A stretch of 64,000 nucleotides of DNA from Otis tarda (lineage: Eukaryota; Chordata; Aves; Otidiformes; Otididae), in assembly GCA_026413225.1 (NCBI GenBank), contig CM048554.1, positions 97,071,963 through 97,135,962 of the forward strand. The letters run 5' to 3'. Positions 1-12,776 of the stretch are shown piece by piece. Both the position numbers and the translations under genes were made by a program. The notes under the pieces were generated by a model that was not told the DNA's origin, ran no database searches, and saw only the letters and a list, made by a program, of their open reading frames with translations. Numbering within the stretch: the stretch's first letter is position 1; each line of letters begins with the position of its first letter.

Positions 1-343
1 ACATCAACTATGGCATTGTGAGAAATAGAATGAAAAAAACCACACCAAAAACATTGTCACCAGACAATGCTATTTTGCATTGGCTCATCAATTATCTTTT
101 TAATTTTTTTTTTCTGTACAGAGTATGCTTAGAGTACAGATCAGTTCATGAAGAAATGTGTGTAATATTACTGTTTTTCTGAGATTTTTCTGAGTTCCTT
201 AGCAAGGTTCTGGGAAGCTCTGAAGAGGCATGGTCTCTTTCTTAATTACTGTAAACAGAATTAATTGTTGAGGTAGGGAAATCAATTGAGTATTTCAGTA
301 GTTATGTAGAAATCTCTAGAAATCTCAAAGAAGCGCATAGCTT
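1..343. other. Intron-like sequence, nothing recognised
   Basis: AT-rich unique-looking sequence upstream of a degraded LTR. No open frame of useful length, no splice-bounded exon and no recognised repeat. It is probably part of a long EYS intron, inferred only from the exons downstream on the + strand. Confidence 0.4.
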
Positions 344-690
344 TGTGGTGGGTTGATCTTGTCTGACTGCCAGATGCCCAGTCAGCCACTCCCTCTTCTC
401 AACAGGATGGGGGAAGAAAAGAAGATGGAAAAACTCCATGGTCTAAATAAACACAGGGAGATCTCACTGGCAAACAGATTTGTCTTGGGGAAAATTAAAT
501 TTATTACCAATTAAAAATAATAGGATGGTGAGAAATAAAGACAAAAACTAGAACACCTCCCCCCCTCCCCTTTTTCCCAGGCTTAACTTTACCTCTTTGT
601 TTCCTGACCCCTCTACCTCCTTCACCCTCCTCCCTCCTCTGAGTTGTGCAGGGGAGGTTGCAGGGAATGGGAGGCTTGTGGTCATTCCTT
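344..690 (-). mobile_element. Degraded ERVL-like LTR fragment
   Basis: The segment begins TGTGGTGGGTTGAT, the usual start of a common bird ERVL-like LTR family as printed on its complementary strand. It continues with recognisable blocks: a purine-rich GGGGGAAGAAAAGAAG stretch, a GGGAGATC box, a CTTGGGGAAAATTAA box, TTTATT (a reversed AATAAA), and a C-rich CCTCCCCCCCTCCCC tract. These appear in the same order in the better preserved LTRs at 13799 and 56336, so the orientation is minus. Similarity fades after about position 690; the remaining third is missing and no target-site duplication is visible. An open frame on the minus strand here is a by-product of the repeat. Confidence 0.6.
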
Positions 691-2925
691 GTTTGACCTG
701 ATGGCATTACATTCTGTCTACATTCATTTGTCAGGCAACAATTTTTGACATGTGTATGAAGGCAATACAGATAATATACAGGTAGATGTGTAAAAAAAAA
801 AAAAAAAACCCCAAACACAGAGAAATTAGAATATTGTTTGAAAGTAAAGTTTGAAAGAGATAAAAAGGTCTGGATATTAAAAACTTTATGAACATCACAC
901 TGTAACTTAGAAATGAAGTAGATTTCATTTTTCAAAGTAATGTTGCTGGAGTCTGGATTTTGGCTTCCTCCATTTCTCATTTCTTGAGAAGTAATAATTT
1001 CAGTTGAATAAAATAATGTTTGTCTTTTTTATTTTATCTATGAATAATCCTATTTAAAAGGGCAAAAATGATGCATTGGCTTCAAGTAAATTGGAACTTA
1101 TGATCCAAAAGGTTGGCTGTTAGAAAATGAAGTATGATAATGACTGCAAATTTATTTAGCACCATAGGTAATTTTCCAAATAAATTTTTAAAGCTTTAAG
1201 AAATCATCTTGTAATGATATGTATATTTAAAATGAATCAGTGCTTTTCCTCTTTTCTTCTTTGAAATTAAAAAGGTTCTGCAGAAGTTTGTTTTGTTAAT
1301 ACTGCTCAGGAAGGTGTTGCCTCAGTAGTGCTGAGGTAAGGGCCATGTATTTCAAATTTCACAGGTAAGGGTCATGTATTTCATGGGAAACATCTCTAAT
1401 AATCCTGCAGGTTGTTGAATTATCAAGTTTTCCTTGCCTTTCCTTTTTTCCTTTCAAGGAGGCATATGAGCAATCGATTAAACGAATGATAAGGTCCATA
1501 TTTGATCGATTTTTCACTTTTTTAATCACATTTGAAGTTGAGAATTATAGTTGAGATAACAGAGGTCTGATTCCAGTGGAAGTTAAAAAGGAAAAAGTTT
1601 CCTCACAAATGTCAGAGCACCTTGTGGTCCAAGATGATTAAAACTAAACTGTTTGCTATATGAATCCCAAGGTACTGCTATATTTCAGCTTCTGTGACAT
1701 TTAGCCAGTGACTTTTCATAGCTTGTTAATAATGTATAGCAATCCCAGTGTAAATTTGCAGTGACAGAGCTGGCCTGTTACAGTAGAGCAGTTAACTAGA
1801 TTTATTTTAGACAGAAAATGCACACTTGAAAAAGAAAAAAATCATGAATAATGCCGAAAGAGATCGCACATTTACAAGACTGTTTTACTGAAGACAGTTG
1901 CTCAGGTGAGGTGCTTTTCACATTGATCTGTTATTCTGTCCAAAGTCCCAATTACCTAACCAAGAGATATTAACACAACATTACCGTACTCGTCAAGGGT
2001 AACACTCATGAAAAAAAATTGGTGTCCCAAACAAATTTCACAGCGTGGATTGGTCCATAATGTTCATAGAATTTACCAGGATGAATGAGTCACATTGTCA
2101 GGTAAAGGTTACACGTAAATGCTGTCTTATAAGTACAATTGGTGTTAGTCATTGCTCCCAGATATACCTAATAAACTTCTGTGTTGTAGAAACCATGTTT
2201 TTTCTGAACCTTATATCTCACAGATACACAAATTATTCATGAGCTGTAAAAGGTTACAAGGCAGATGAAGAAAGAGAGGGAGAGAGGAGGAGAAGGGTAC
2301 AGATGAAAAATAGAGTCAAAGAACAATGAGTTACAAAACAGACTCAAGGAGTGATGAGCTACAGCAGGATATGAATTACAGTTGTAAGGAAAAATTTGGC
2401 TGACATTTGGGCTCTTGTAGATTTTCTCTGAAGCTGAAAGTTTACTCACATAGAATAAATTTTACTCTGACTGCAGCTATAATTGTCACAGATAAAAATC
2501 CTTCATTTAATTATCTTAATAAATCATTAGTCAATCACTTTGGAATTGTTTTAAATTTAGTGTTTGGTGTAGCAGAAATGTATGCATGCCAGTAGCCCTT
2601 AGAATGGAGAATTCACATGAAGTAAAGCTTTGACGAAAGCTATCACTGCTGCTTTTTTACAGGAGTTTTACATAGGACATCTTGGACTGTTATTGAAAAC
2701 TTAATCTAGGAGTTGAAGTCTCTTACTGATTTACTCACTCTTTATATGAAATATGTTGGCAAAAAATACAGATATTGTGGCAACCCAAAAATTGTTAATG
2801 CTTGAATAACTTCACTTCTGCATAAAACATTTGAACAAGTCTGCAAAGTTCCCTTACCCATTCTCTGATGAGTCTTTTCGATACTGATATAAATACAGAA
2901 TTTCTAATTTGTGTAAAAACAGTTG
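691..2925. other. Gene-free AT-rich intron-like sequence
   Basis: Contains a poly-A run near 792-808 and scattered short open frames without splice sites or domain features. Purine-rich GGAGAGAGGAGGAGAAGGG sequence occurs around 2278-2297. I see no exon, RNA gene or clear transposon. Confidence 0.4.
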
Positions 2926-3332
2926 TATATGGAGGACAGGCTGAGAGAGTTGGAGCTGTTCAGCCTGGAGAAGAGGAGGCTCCGGGGAGACCTGATAGCG
3001 GTCTTCCAGTACCTCAAGGGGGCCTGCAAAAAAGATGAGGAGAGGCTGTTCAGTAGGGCCTGTTGTGATAGGACTAGAGGTAATGGTTTTAAAATAGAAG
3101 GAGGTAGATTTAGATTAGATATTAGGAATTTTTTTTTTACAATGAGGTTTCTAGAACACTGGAACGAGTGGTGGATGCCCCATCCCTGGAAACGTTCAAG
3201 GCCAGGTCGGCTGGGGCTCTGAGCAACCTGATCTAGTCGGGGATGTCCCTGCTCCTTGCAGGGGGTTTGGACTAGATGACCTTTGAAGGTCCCTTCCAAC
3301 CCTAACCATTCTATGATCCTATGATTCTATAT
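2926..3332 (+). mobile_element. CR1 LINE, 5'-truncated 3' end
   Basis: Matches the last part of CR1 ORF2 and its 3' UTR. It starts with the block reading GGACAGGCTGAGAGAGTTGG, runs through the conserved ORF2 C-terminal motif ([20 protein letters not shown], visible in the + frame), and ends with the GACCTTTGAAGGTCCCTTCC hairpin and an ATTCTATGATCCTATGATTCTAT tail broken into near-8-bp units. The copy is 5'-truncated, as most CR1 copies are. Divergence from the 34191-36362 copy is moderate, with an internal poly-T expansion near 3130 and a small deletion before the C-terminal EHWN block. Confidence 0.93.
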
Positions 3333-5904
3333 TTTTTATTTGTTTAAATAACTGCAAGGTTTTTTTTAAAAAAAAAACTTATATACTTATTATGTAACAA
3401 ACTAATAAAATAACTTCGCTTCTTATTTAGCATAATTTTCAGGAATAGAGCCATTGTGGAGATGTTTCTGTTTTTCTACTGTTAGTGTTTTGATCAATAA
3501 TCATTTCTACAAGAGACTATAGACAGTTGAGTTTGTGCCAAAGTGTGAGGAACTCAGGAAATAAGCAGACATTCAGACAGATCTTTCCTCAGCTGTGCTC
3601 CGATTCATTAATAGATTCCTCTGCTGCTTTTTTATAGTTAATCTCAAAAAAAAAAAATTGTTGTTTTGATGTGGAAACACTGATGTTCTTAGGTTCAGTC
3701 TGACAAACTGGACTAATTAAAACATAACCACTTCATTCTCCCAGTGTAAGTTCTGTGAATGTTTGTGTCTACCTTATTATTGATTTATAAGGGATAACAT
3801 GCAATATAACACATAATTTAAGGTATCCATATATTTTTTAGTTTTGTAATCTTCCCTGCTGTATTTGCTATTTTAATTATTTTATTTGATATAATGAAAA
3901 GCAGGGGTACAGACCTAGGATCAGTCTCATATGTAGAGCAGGTGCTACATTAGATTGTTAAATGTTATACATAAAGTAAGGATGTTTCTTATTACTAACA
4001 ATTAGCCCAGTTCTGATCCACTTTATAGCCAGTCCTGGCATAGGATGTCTACAACACTGTGAGACAGAGCTACTTAAATCAGGTAGATGGCATTTTATCT
4101 GACCTTTGATTGATAAAATATCAGTAACATTACAATTTCATGTAGTTCTGTAAATCTGTCAATAATATAGTATTAAATCCTGAAATTGTGGTTTGAGATT
4201 ACTAAATCAGTGAATGTTTCTTAGGGCCTGATTCATCTTTCCTAAATAGGTCAGCCAAGAGCGTATAGACAACACCCTATTAACTCTGCTGTCTTTCTGT
4301 ATCTATACAATTTTCTTAGGTTAAAAGGTCAATTCTTCATTATATTAATGGCTAGCCCCTTAGACAGCTAAGCCCTCACCCTGAATGAGTCATTTTTCTT
4401 TTAGCCTGAACTGCGTAGCTAGGCCAGCTTCAAGCTTGCAAATTGCTTTTTTACTGGGTCCATTACAGGCCCATTCTCCAGCCTCTTTCCTGCCTGTTCC
4501 CTGATTCTGTATAATGCGTCACTCACTTAGTTGAAATGTCCTAGCTGCTTTTTGCAAAAAGACCTTCAGTGCGTAACTGTTCCCTCTACTGTTACTGAAT
4601 CAAAGTACCACAAGCCCTGTGAGGCAAAACCAAAGAGCAACAAAACCAAAGAGCAACTGCTGTCAACCCATAGTGAATCATAATGAAAACCATAGTGAAA
4701 ATTATCTTAATAAAGCTAGAATGCTCAATCTGACAAAATAAATCTTCCCAGCCTAACCCTGCTATTCAGGACCCAGGCAGCAGAGATTTCTTACTGCTTT
4801 CCAAAGACTGAATCTTCCCAGGTATCTGCAACCACTTGTGAGATCAAGTGCAAGTGAAAGGTACAAATCTTTGATTCTTTTTGCCAACTAGCTCTATGAG
4901 CAAAACAACCTTCAATGTTATCAGGGTATAACATGGCGATCGCTGTTATCTAAGCACTTTGGGGGATGGTGAGAATGCAATGATCATGTTACGGAATCAT
5001 CTAGTGATAATTAGTGGACCTCTCAAACTGAGCATCTCACTGGAAGCCAAATTTGAAAACTCCACCGTGATAGAGGCATGGCTGCTTTAGAAGAATAGAG
5101 CTGGAAATATCTTCGCTTTATCAGTCTCAACACCCTCCAGAGATACAGGGTACAGGCAGGGAAGAGGAAGCTTAAGGTGGACTAGCACTAGTTACTGGAA
5201 AGACTGAAGGCTGACACTGAGGATGAGGAAATTGGTCTTCTACAAGCATAGACAGTGTTTGTTGCAGAGCTGTTGCTTTTTAGATTTTCGTATGAAAGGG
5301 GCGTAAAAACAGTCATGGCCCTGATGCAACATCATTAGGGCAATACCTCTTCCTGCCTCTGGATGGGCAGTGTCATGGCAACTTCATCACTCAAAGGGCA
5401 AGGCCTGACCCTTCTCTTCTTTCTCCTTCTTAATAGTTTTTTCTTTTTATCCCAAAAATATGATTTTAAAATCCATGTTTTACCTTTAAATATTTGCTTC
5501 CCTTTTGTGTTTCTTGAGTGACTCCTTTGTGTTCTAAGACCACTCGTGTTTGGATCTTTGTTCAGTCTGTATTTCCCCACACTAAGTGTTCCCAGCCTCT
5601 TGTTCTATTAGTATTCTTGCTGTCTCTCAAATGTCCCATTGTGTCTCTCTCAATACATTTTACATTCAGTAAAAATAATTATTGATGAGCAAACTCATCT
5701 CTTACTCATTATCTATCTCTTCTGTGTTTATATCACCCAATAGCCCAAAGGGCAAGCATAAAGAGGAAGCATCTTTAAAACGACCAATGGGCTTTACTCC
5801 TCATTTAGGAATTTCGGCTTAGAAAGGCCTAAGATGTTATCTTTACACTTCAGGATCGTTTTGACTCACAGGTTTCCTAGATGGCTTGGAATTAATTTAC
5901 ATAT
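3333..5904. other. Gene-free intron-like sequence
   Basis: AT-rich, without exon-like features. Small local structure only: a 16-bp unit (CAAAACCAAAGAGCAA) tandemly doubled at about 4624-4655. A short minus-strand open frame at 5335-5580 is lysine-rich low-complexity and lacks any supporting signal. Confidence 0.4.
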
Positions 5905-6094
5905 AAGACACTGGAACAGGTTGCCCAGAAAGGTGGTAGATGCCCCATCCCTGGAAACATTCAAGGCCAGGTTGGTTGGATGGGGCTCTGAGCAACCTGA
6001 TCTAGTTGGAAATGTCCCTGCTCCTTGCAGGGGGGTTGGAGTAGATGAGCTTTGAAGGTCCCTTCCAAACCTAGCCATTCTATGATTCTATGAT
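5905..6094 (+). mobile_element. CR1 LINE 3' end, short
   Basis: Only the final ~190 bp of a CR1 remain: the [11 protein letters not shown]-coding block, the last residues of ORF2, then the conserved 3' UTR hairpin and CCATTCTATGATTCTATGAT tail. It lies directly in AT-rich intronic DNA and has no detectable target-site duplication, as usual for CR1. Confidence 0.92.
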
Positions 6095-8110
6095 AGATCT
6101 TACCAGATGGGTGATGAAACCGGCCACTGATTCTAAACCTGTGTCTATATTTAAGAGGCAGTCTAGACACTTAGAGGCACATAGTCCTCTTCCTTTCACT
6201 TCTGTTTTTCTACGTAATACAAGTGCCATTGAAACATTGTTTATCGTAACCAAGGAAAATGCCTATTAGCTTCCTACAGGACCTTCAAGGTTATCTTAAT
6301 AAACTCCTGCATTCATTGTAAAAGATAAAGTTTCCATTCCAGCTGAGATTAATAGAGAGTGAGAAAGACTGCAAAATTGAAAGTTTGCAAGTATCATTAC
6401 ATCACAGTTTGCAGTTAATGTCATGTGCAGGTTGAAAACTGACTCCTACAGATATACAGGAGACTTAATGATGACTAGTTGTCCCTGTTTTTCTGGAAAA
6501 AGGAAATGAGCTGTCATCTTCTACACCACACTAATCCTCAGCTAAGCATTTGGCTGAGGCTTATTCCCATCTCTGTTCTTTACTGCAGTGTGAAAGTACT
6601 GAAGTTACATTCTTCTGTTTCAAATCCATCCAGTTCAATGGAATCTTTTCAGTCTTTTGTTCAGATGCTGCTTTGGCATATGCCCATATTAAGGCGATCA
6701 CTCCTGATAATGATTGATATAAAGATACAACAGAAAAGGGACTATAGTTGCACATTATCTCAGCATTTTATATGAGAGGAAAAAAAGCTGTAGAGAATGA
6801 TAGAAGAGAGAAGGGTCTTTACTGTCATCCTTGTAAACTGGTCATAATTAAATTGTGAATGCATTATTCTTACAGAAAATGAGCAGTATTTTTTGCTACT
6901 TTTCAGTACTGAACTATTGATCTTCTGTTGATACTTTTGTAAGTTTTAAAGCTCAATCTTTACAATGCGTTAGCTTTCTGTATCAGATAAGCTCTAAGAG
7001 TTATTTGCTGCTAAACCTAGATATGCATTTACTTAGAAAGGCATTTTTTTTTTATTAAATGGTAATCAATGTACAAGATTTGCAGTGGTCATACCTTGAT
7101 ATGAAAACTGTCTAAAACCCCTGGTTTTGATTTGCAAAATGGTTGTAACTCAAGCACCACGTGCAAATGTGTTCCAAAGTATTTGAGTTAGATTTAATTC
7201 CATGTATAGCACAAGAACTGTTTTCCATATCTACTTGAAAAATAGTAGTGTGTTTATCAGTTTGTACATTTTCCAAGCCGGATGCCATCATTGTCATCTG
7301 TGGTTAATATAGACTTCGGAAAATCTGATCTGCTGTCAGTGTCTTGGTAGATTCCAAATTCCAATTACCCAGAGTGTATTCCACATAAAATTAAACAAAT
7401 ATGTTTTAACAGTTAAGACAGAAATAAACCAAAACATAATTACCAATATGTAGTGTAATGATCCTTCAGGAACTGTGGCACATACCTGTTCCATGGTCCA
7501 TTCTTCTCTTTTGCTTCAGGATCTGGAAAGCTAAGGTAGACACTGTAGATGTTTTGTTCTAATGATGTGTTTTGTATTCACACAATGTAGCACCTTCAGG
7601 AGTAGGTGACATGACTATTCTAATTTATTCAAAGGTGATTTGTTAATATACTCATCTTTCTCTAAGTGTGGCATAAAGTTTTATGCTCTTCATTAGAGCC
7701 AAGACAACATACAAGATGTGCAGCACCCAGTTGCTAACAGAAGTTATTACACTTCCTCATATGAAATATATCCATGTACAACACATCTCAAAAGTGTAAA
7801 TGTTGGAGATACCATTATGTGGCTCTGTTTTGCAGAACATATCTGAGTATATCTTGAAAGCTGTGTGTATGAATGCAAGGATGTGTCTCAAAAATGAGAT
7901 TAGTAAGATTTCTGAGTTTCATTAGAGGTCCTGTGAGTCTGTTTGGGTCAGTTGTATCATTATATGTTGAAATCATACAGAAATATTTTGGTATTAATAA
8001 TAACATACAATTTACAACTGAGAAATGCAGGAGAGTTTTTTTCAAGATGGCTAACATTTGATAACTGGAATTGTAATGAAAGCATGGTCCCTGAAGGTTA
8101 GCTTTTGTGC
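6095..8110. other. Gene-free intron-like sequence
   Basis: AT-rich. Several open frames of 60-120 codons occur but none has splice-site boundaries, domain motifs or composition unlike chance. No recognised repeat. Confidence 0.4.
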
Positions 8111-8176
8111 TGCAGTTACGTTTAATAGTCAACAAGCAGCTTTCCAAATATAGGCTGCAGTTACGTTTAATAGTCA
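8111..8176. repeat. 45-bp-period direct repeat beside CR1
   Basis: A perfect 21-bp repeat, beginning TGCAGTTACGTTTAATAGTC, occurs at 8111-8131 and again at 8156-8176. The intervening sequence (TAGTCAACAAGCAGC...GCAGTTAC, 8126-8164) returns on the far side of the CR1 at 8954-8992 with one mismatch. The structure therefore looks like a long target-site duplication plus a short extra copy at the 3' junction of the CR1 insertion. Confidence 0.85.
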
Positions 8177-8953
8177 TAGAATCATAGAATGGTTAGAGTT
8201 GGAAGGGACCTTCAAAGGTCATCTAGTCCAATCCCCCTGCAAGAAGCAGGGACATCCCTGACTAGATCAGGTTGCTCAGAGCCTCATCCAGCCTGGCCTT
8301 GAACATTTCCAGGGATGGGGCCTCCACCACCTCTCTGGGCAACCTGTTCCAGTGCTCTACAACTCTCATTGTAAATAATTTTTTTCTAATATCTAATCTA
8401 AACCTACCTCCTTCTAATTTAAACCCATTACCCCTTGTCCTATCACAACAGGCCCTACTGAACAGCTTCTCCCCATCTTTCCTGTAGGCCCCCTTGAGGT
8501 ATTGGAAGACCGCTATCAGGTCTCCCCGGAGCCTCCTCTTCTCCAGGCTGAACAGCCCCAACTCTCTCAGCCTGTCCTCATAGGAGAGGTGCTCCAGCCC
8601 TCTGATCATCTTGGTGGCCCTCCTCTGGACCCTTTCCAACTGGTCCATGTCCTTCTTATGTTGGGGACTTCAGAACTGGACGCAGTACTCCAGGTGGGGT
8701 CTCACCAGGGCAGAGTAGAGGGGCAGAATCACCTCCCTCGACCTGCTGTCCACGCTCCTCTTGATGCAGCCCAGAATGCGGTTGGCCTTCTGGGCCGCAA
8801 GGGTGCATTGCCCACTCATGTTGAGCCTCTCGTCCACCAGCACTCCCAAGTCTTTCTCCTCAGGGCTGCTCTCAATCCATTCTCCGCCCAGCCTGTATTT
8901 GTGCCTGGGATTGCCACGACCCAGGTGCAGGACCTTGCACTTGGCCTTGCACT
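8173..8953 (-). mobile_element. CR1 LINE fragment, minus strand
   Basis: Reverse-oriented CR1 holding the C-terminal part of ORF2 (after the reverse transcriptase core) and the 3' UTR. On the minus strand the frame at 8262-8648 reads through the [20 protein letters not shown] and [13 protein letters not shown] motifs to the stop; a neighbouring frame (8670-8975) carries the preceding [20 protein letters not shown] block, so one frameshift separates them. It is very close to the 34191-36362 copy, sharing the same AATAGTCATAGAATCATAG junction at its 3' end. Truncation is at about 8950, within the LHLGRGN-coding block. Confidence 0.93.
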
Positions 8954-8992
8954 TAGTCAACAAGCAGCTTTCCAAATATAGACTGCAGTTAC
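8954..8992. repeat. Long direct repeat, right copy, flanking CR1
   Basis: 39 bp beginning TAGTCAACAAGCAGCTTTCC match 8126-8164 with a single G/A difference. Position at both ends of a CR1 copy suggests an unusually long target-site duplication or a repair event at insertion. Confidence 0.85.
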
Positions 8993-9338
8993 CTAGCTAA
9001 ATAAACTATTTTAGTATACAAACAGTCTCCCAAGAGTACATTAAGAAAAGTTTGTGCTCACCTTGCTAGAACCACTAAACTATAATTGAGACTGTTAGGT
9101 TTGATTCTGATCCAGATGTGAAATTTGTGGATGGGTTTTGCCATCATAAATTCCCTAAAAGATCACTATGGATTATGGTGTGGAACTTGGAAGAATTCCA
9201 GTAAAATATTCCTTAAAACAGAAAGGATTATATGGCATTATGTCTTGTTAATGCACATACTTTATACGAATTGTTTCTACATGAAGTATATTTTATAGGA
9301 TCATTGTGCACAGTGTAACACTTTGGAATGTTCTTCAG
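8993..9338. other. EYS: Intron sequence before EYS exon
   Basis: AT-rich intron sequence ending in the acceptor TTCTTCAG immediately before the exon at 9339. The polypyrimidine tract is weak (TGGAATGTTCTTCAG), though the exon itself is well supported by its coding content. Confidence 0.6.
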
Positions 9339-9463
9339 GTGTCTTGCCGGATTTTCTGGACAGTTTTGTGAAATAGAAGTGAATGAGTGTAATTCATCAC
9401 CTTGTCTGCATGGCTCAACCTGTGAAGATCATATCAATGGATACACTTGTAAATGTCAACAAG
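9339..9463 (+). CDS. EYS: EYS exon, EGF-like (exon 23 counterpart)
   Basis: Eyes shut homolog is a large secreted protein of the photoreceptor extracellular matrix, needed for photoreceptor upkeep in vertebrates that keep it. This exon is 125 nt, entering in phase 2 and leaving in phase 1 (CAACAAG|GTAACT). It encodes the end of one EGF module (CLAGFSGQFCE) and cysteines 1-5 of the next (NECNSSPCLHGSTC ... GYTCKC), with a calcium-binding-type E-V-N-E-C start. The sixth cysteine is supplied by the next exon, so the join is natural. No stop or frameshift. As I recall the human transcript (unverified here), exon 23 is also 125 nt with the same phases. Other multi-EGF proteins (CRB, Notch-like) are alternatives, but the exon pattern and the downstream Ser/Thr-rich region favour EYS. 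Confidence 0.83.
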
Positions 9464-11222
9464 GTAACTGGCATCTGACAGAACAATCTTAAACAATGAC
9501 AGTTTTGAATTGTCAGTGTTACTACTGAGAAAATTGGTAAATTATATCAAGCTCTTTATTTGCATATAACCTATAAGGTACTAAAAGATTAACTGTCTCT
9601 TTGACAAGCTTTTATAATGAAATCTGAAGAGAATTAGTCTAATAAGCATGTTAGAAAGACTTAAAACTAAAACCAGCTCATGAAGTGAGTCTGAAGAATT
9701 ATGTAGAGCTAGATTTATGCTGTATGATCTTTACTGATGTAACTTACTGACCAAGCAGTCAAGTAGAAACTGTACAGCGACTAAATAATTTAACTAGCTA
9801 CAGAATAAGATTGACTGAAAAGAAATTATGAGCATTTTAACTTACATTACTTATTATTGTTGTTATTGTTGTTGTTATTGTCACATATACCCACGCTTGA
9901 GTCTGCTGGCTGGGATGAAAAGAAATTTTCTGAACAATTAGAAATAGAATGAAAACGAGCACTTTCTAAAAGAAGTGTGAGTTGTTTTCTTATGCTGGCA
10001 TAGACAACTTAAACAAGTCTTGTGACTTAGGAAATCATAAAGGGTTTAGTATTTATACAAAAGCAAAGGTCATAATCAGCCTGCATTGTCTTGTAATCCA
10101 AATTTAATCTGTTCAGGACAATTCACTGTCTCCTATCATGTCTATTAACAAAGACTCTTTTGTCAACATAAGTAGGGTATAAATAACTGCCTTGAAGCAT
10201 ACTAGTTCATAATTCAGTTACCTTTAATTTAAGAATTATACTGGTACCTACCTCCTGAAACGTTATTTTTTCTATTTGTCTATTGTTTCCTGTTGTATTG
10301 ACCTCCACTCCTGAATACTTTGTTTGATGGTACTGATCCAAGATTTCTTAGTGATTATTTTAGAGATTATTTAGATATATTTTGGAAGATAAATGTTCTA
10401 TTTACCCATGATATCTTCATACATCTGATATCCTTATTCTCTTCTACTGAGGTATGTTCACCTTGTGGGTTTCAATTTGCAAACAATAAGATCTTGCTAA
10501 ACTCTCCTGAAGTCAAGTGACCGTATATGTATTACACAAAACTTCTTCTGCAGTCTTTCTAGTAATCTGTTTATATAACTTTATACAGATTTATATCCGT
10601 GCTTGTTCTTCATTAAAAAGAAAACGCATAATGAGTTTAATATTCATAAAATCAGATTTTATTTTACATGGTTTTTTTTTTCATTCTGAAGTGTCCCTAG
10701 TGCAGTTTACAAAACTATATTTACAAAACAGATTTAAAAAAAAAAAAAAAGTAAGATACTGAAGTGCACCTAATGAGTCAATATGGACAGTTTATTCATT
10801 TGTTAAATCAGTACTGAGGAATGATACTGTAATACATAAGACTTACATGGAATTCTTTGGCTTACTAGACCCTAATTAATTTTAGGAATAATTTACTCAC
10901 AGATTAATATTTTCATAGTAACTTTTCTTTATGTCTAAGAGGTACTCAGTAATCCAGAAGGACACTATACTCCTGATGTAGGAGCAAAAAATTTCTGAAC
11001 TTTGCCATACAAAGGGTCAGAATTCATAGTTATAAAGGTCCCTTCTGATCTTAAAAGTTTGAGTTGTGACCTAGCTTCACTACTATATATCTTTTTTCCT
11101 CTCAGCACAGTTACACAATGGAAGTTCTATATGGATAAAACTGTATGTCCCCTCACTCTACCTGGTACTGCATATGGCCATATACTACTTCACTAGTACA
11201 AATGCCTTAAAAACTTAAAAGT

Positions 11223-11239
11223 TATATATATATATATAT
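11223..11239. repeat. (AT)n microsatellite
   Basis: An uninterrupted alternating TA run of about 17 bp inside the intron. Confidence 0.9.
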
Positions 11240-12558
11240 TTTATCATTATGGTGCCTCACACAGAATACATTATTGAATTCAACATTTTTCTCCTTATTT
11301 TTAAAGCTAGTAATACTTTAAATATGTTTGAATATAGTCATTTAAAAATTGTTTGCCAGCCAAGGACTGTAACTGCTGTCTCCATGTAACTGTGCATGGA
11401 AATACTTGGTATCATTAGAAGAAGCTTTTCTGGGGCCTTGGAACTCATTCCTGCTGCTGTTAACATGTTTTAAACACCTTCCAATCCAAGTGTAAGCTGC
11501 CTTTCTTTTACATTTATTGTAATAATAGCATTCTTTAATAGGGGTGCAAGATCTCTACGTTATTTCTCCACTAGGAAAAAACAATGAAGGACCTACACAC
11601 ATTTGGTATATGCATAATGGTTATATATCTTGGGTTTTTTTTTCAATTAATGGGGTATTTTCAAATATTATTTGAGTCTCTAAAACAGCTGAAGAGATAA
11701 AAAGGTTACAAATCAGAAAAGGAATTAATTTGGAGAGGCAGGGGAATCTTTGGGAGGAATAACTTTTTGGAAAGCTGCACTACTGAAGAAAGGAATTAGA
11801 AGATAAAGGAAAAGTATCTTCCAGAGACAGAAAGTAGAAATGGTTGGAGCAAATCTGCTCTTGTTGCAGACTACTCCTATTCACATATGATAGGTCTTGG
11901 ATTTCTTTTCTAACCTTCACCTATGGTTGAGATGGGATTGAGTATTTTTTCAGTCTTTAAAGGCAAGAAAGAACTTTCCACAAGGCAGAAGGTCTGAGAT
12001 ATCCAGCAACAGATCCACAGTTGTAATTTAATGAAATGGAAAAGGGATAGTGGCAAGACAGAAGTGGGAACAAGGCAGATGATTGCAGCTTTCCAAAAAC
12101 CTCCAGAGAACAAAATGAAGCATGTGGTGACAGCATGTGATACCAGGAAGGGGAATTGATTTAGCTCTGACAAATCCACTCTGTAATGGATCGTGAATTT
12201 TGTCAGCTATTGTCCCAGTACAAGGCCCCATACTCTTAGTATAATAGATGCATGTTCAGGATCTGTGGCTGCAGCTGCAGGGTGTTCAGGTGCAGAAGCA
12301 GCACAGAGAGACATAAACTGTATTCTAACAGCATCTCATACAGCTCAAAAGCAACAGCAACAGCCGTTTGAACTAACAACAGCCTCACAGCTGAAGTCCT
12401 TAGCTGAGGCAGGCTGCACTTCTACCAGGGCAGCTAGAGCAGGACTGGAATGTAACTGGTGGGTTCATTTGGTGTGTGCTCTGAGCCAAATACAGGACAG
12501 GGGCAACTAGATTTGTATCAGCTGAGGACTGCTGGAGTTTTTTGGGGGGCTGTGGGAG

Positions 12559-12581
12559 TTTGTTTGTTTGTTTGTTTGTTT
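12559..12581. repeat. (TTTG)n microsatellite
   Basis: Six near-perfect TTTG units directly after a G-run (TTTGGGGGGCTGTGGGAG). Simple-sequence repeat with no other role visible. Confidence 0.9.
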
Positions 12582-12776
12582 AGAAATGGGAAAATTTAGT
12601 TGGAGAAATAACAAAGCTGTAATGGGTGGTGGGAGTATCATGGCAGAAGGCTGGCATTCTTCAATAACCAACCATATTTACAAAACTTGGGGTTTGTATT
12701 TACCAACCAAATGGGCTGCTTCCAGTTCAGCTTAGCCACTGACAAGCAAGTTCAAGACAGGCTCAAATTACATGAT

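Larger units (their letters stand above)
9464..12776. other. EYS: EYS intron, first part
   Basis: Intron between the first two recognised exons (5.75 kb in total, 9464-15216). It holds a TTA/TTG trinucleotide run at 9851-9881, an A-run at about 10736-10750, an (AT)n run at 11223-11239 and a (TTTG)6 run at 12559-12581. A GC-richer patch at 12250-12520 with CAG-rich sequence may be an old unidentified repeat. No further exon was seen. Confidence 0.5.

Noticed and set aside
504-980. 158-codon minus-strand open frame with a poly-Phe run
   Set aside because: Covers the degraded LTR and a poly-A run; low complexity and no splice or domain support.
2904-3299. 131-codon minus-strand open frame
   Set aside because: Antisense of a CR1 3' end.
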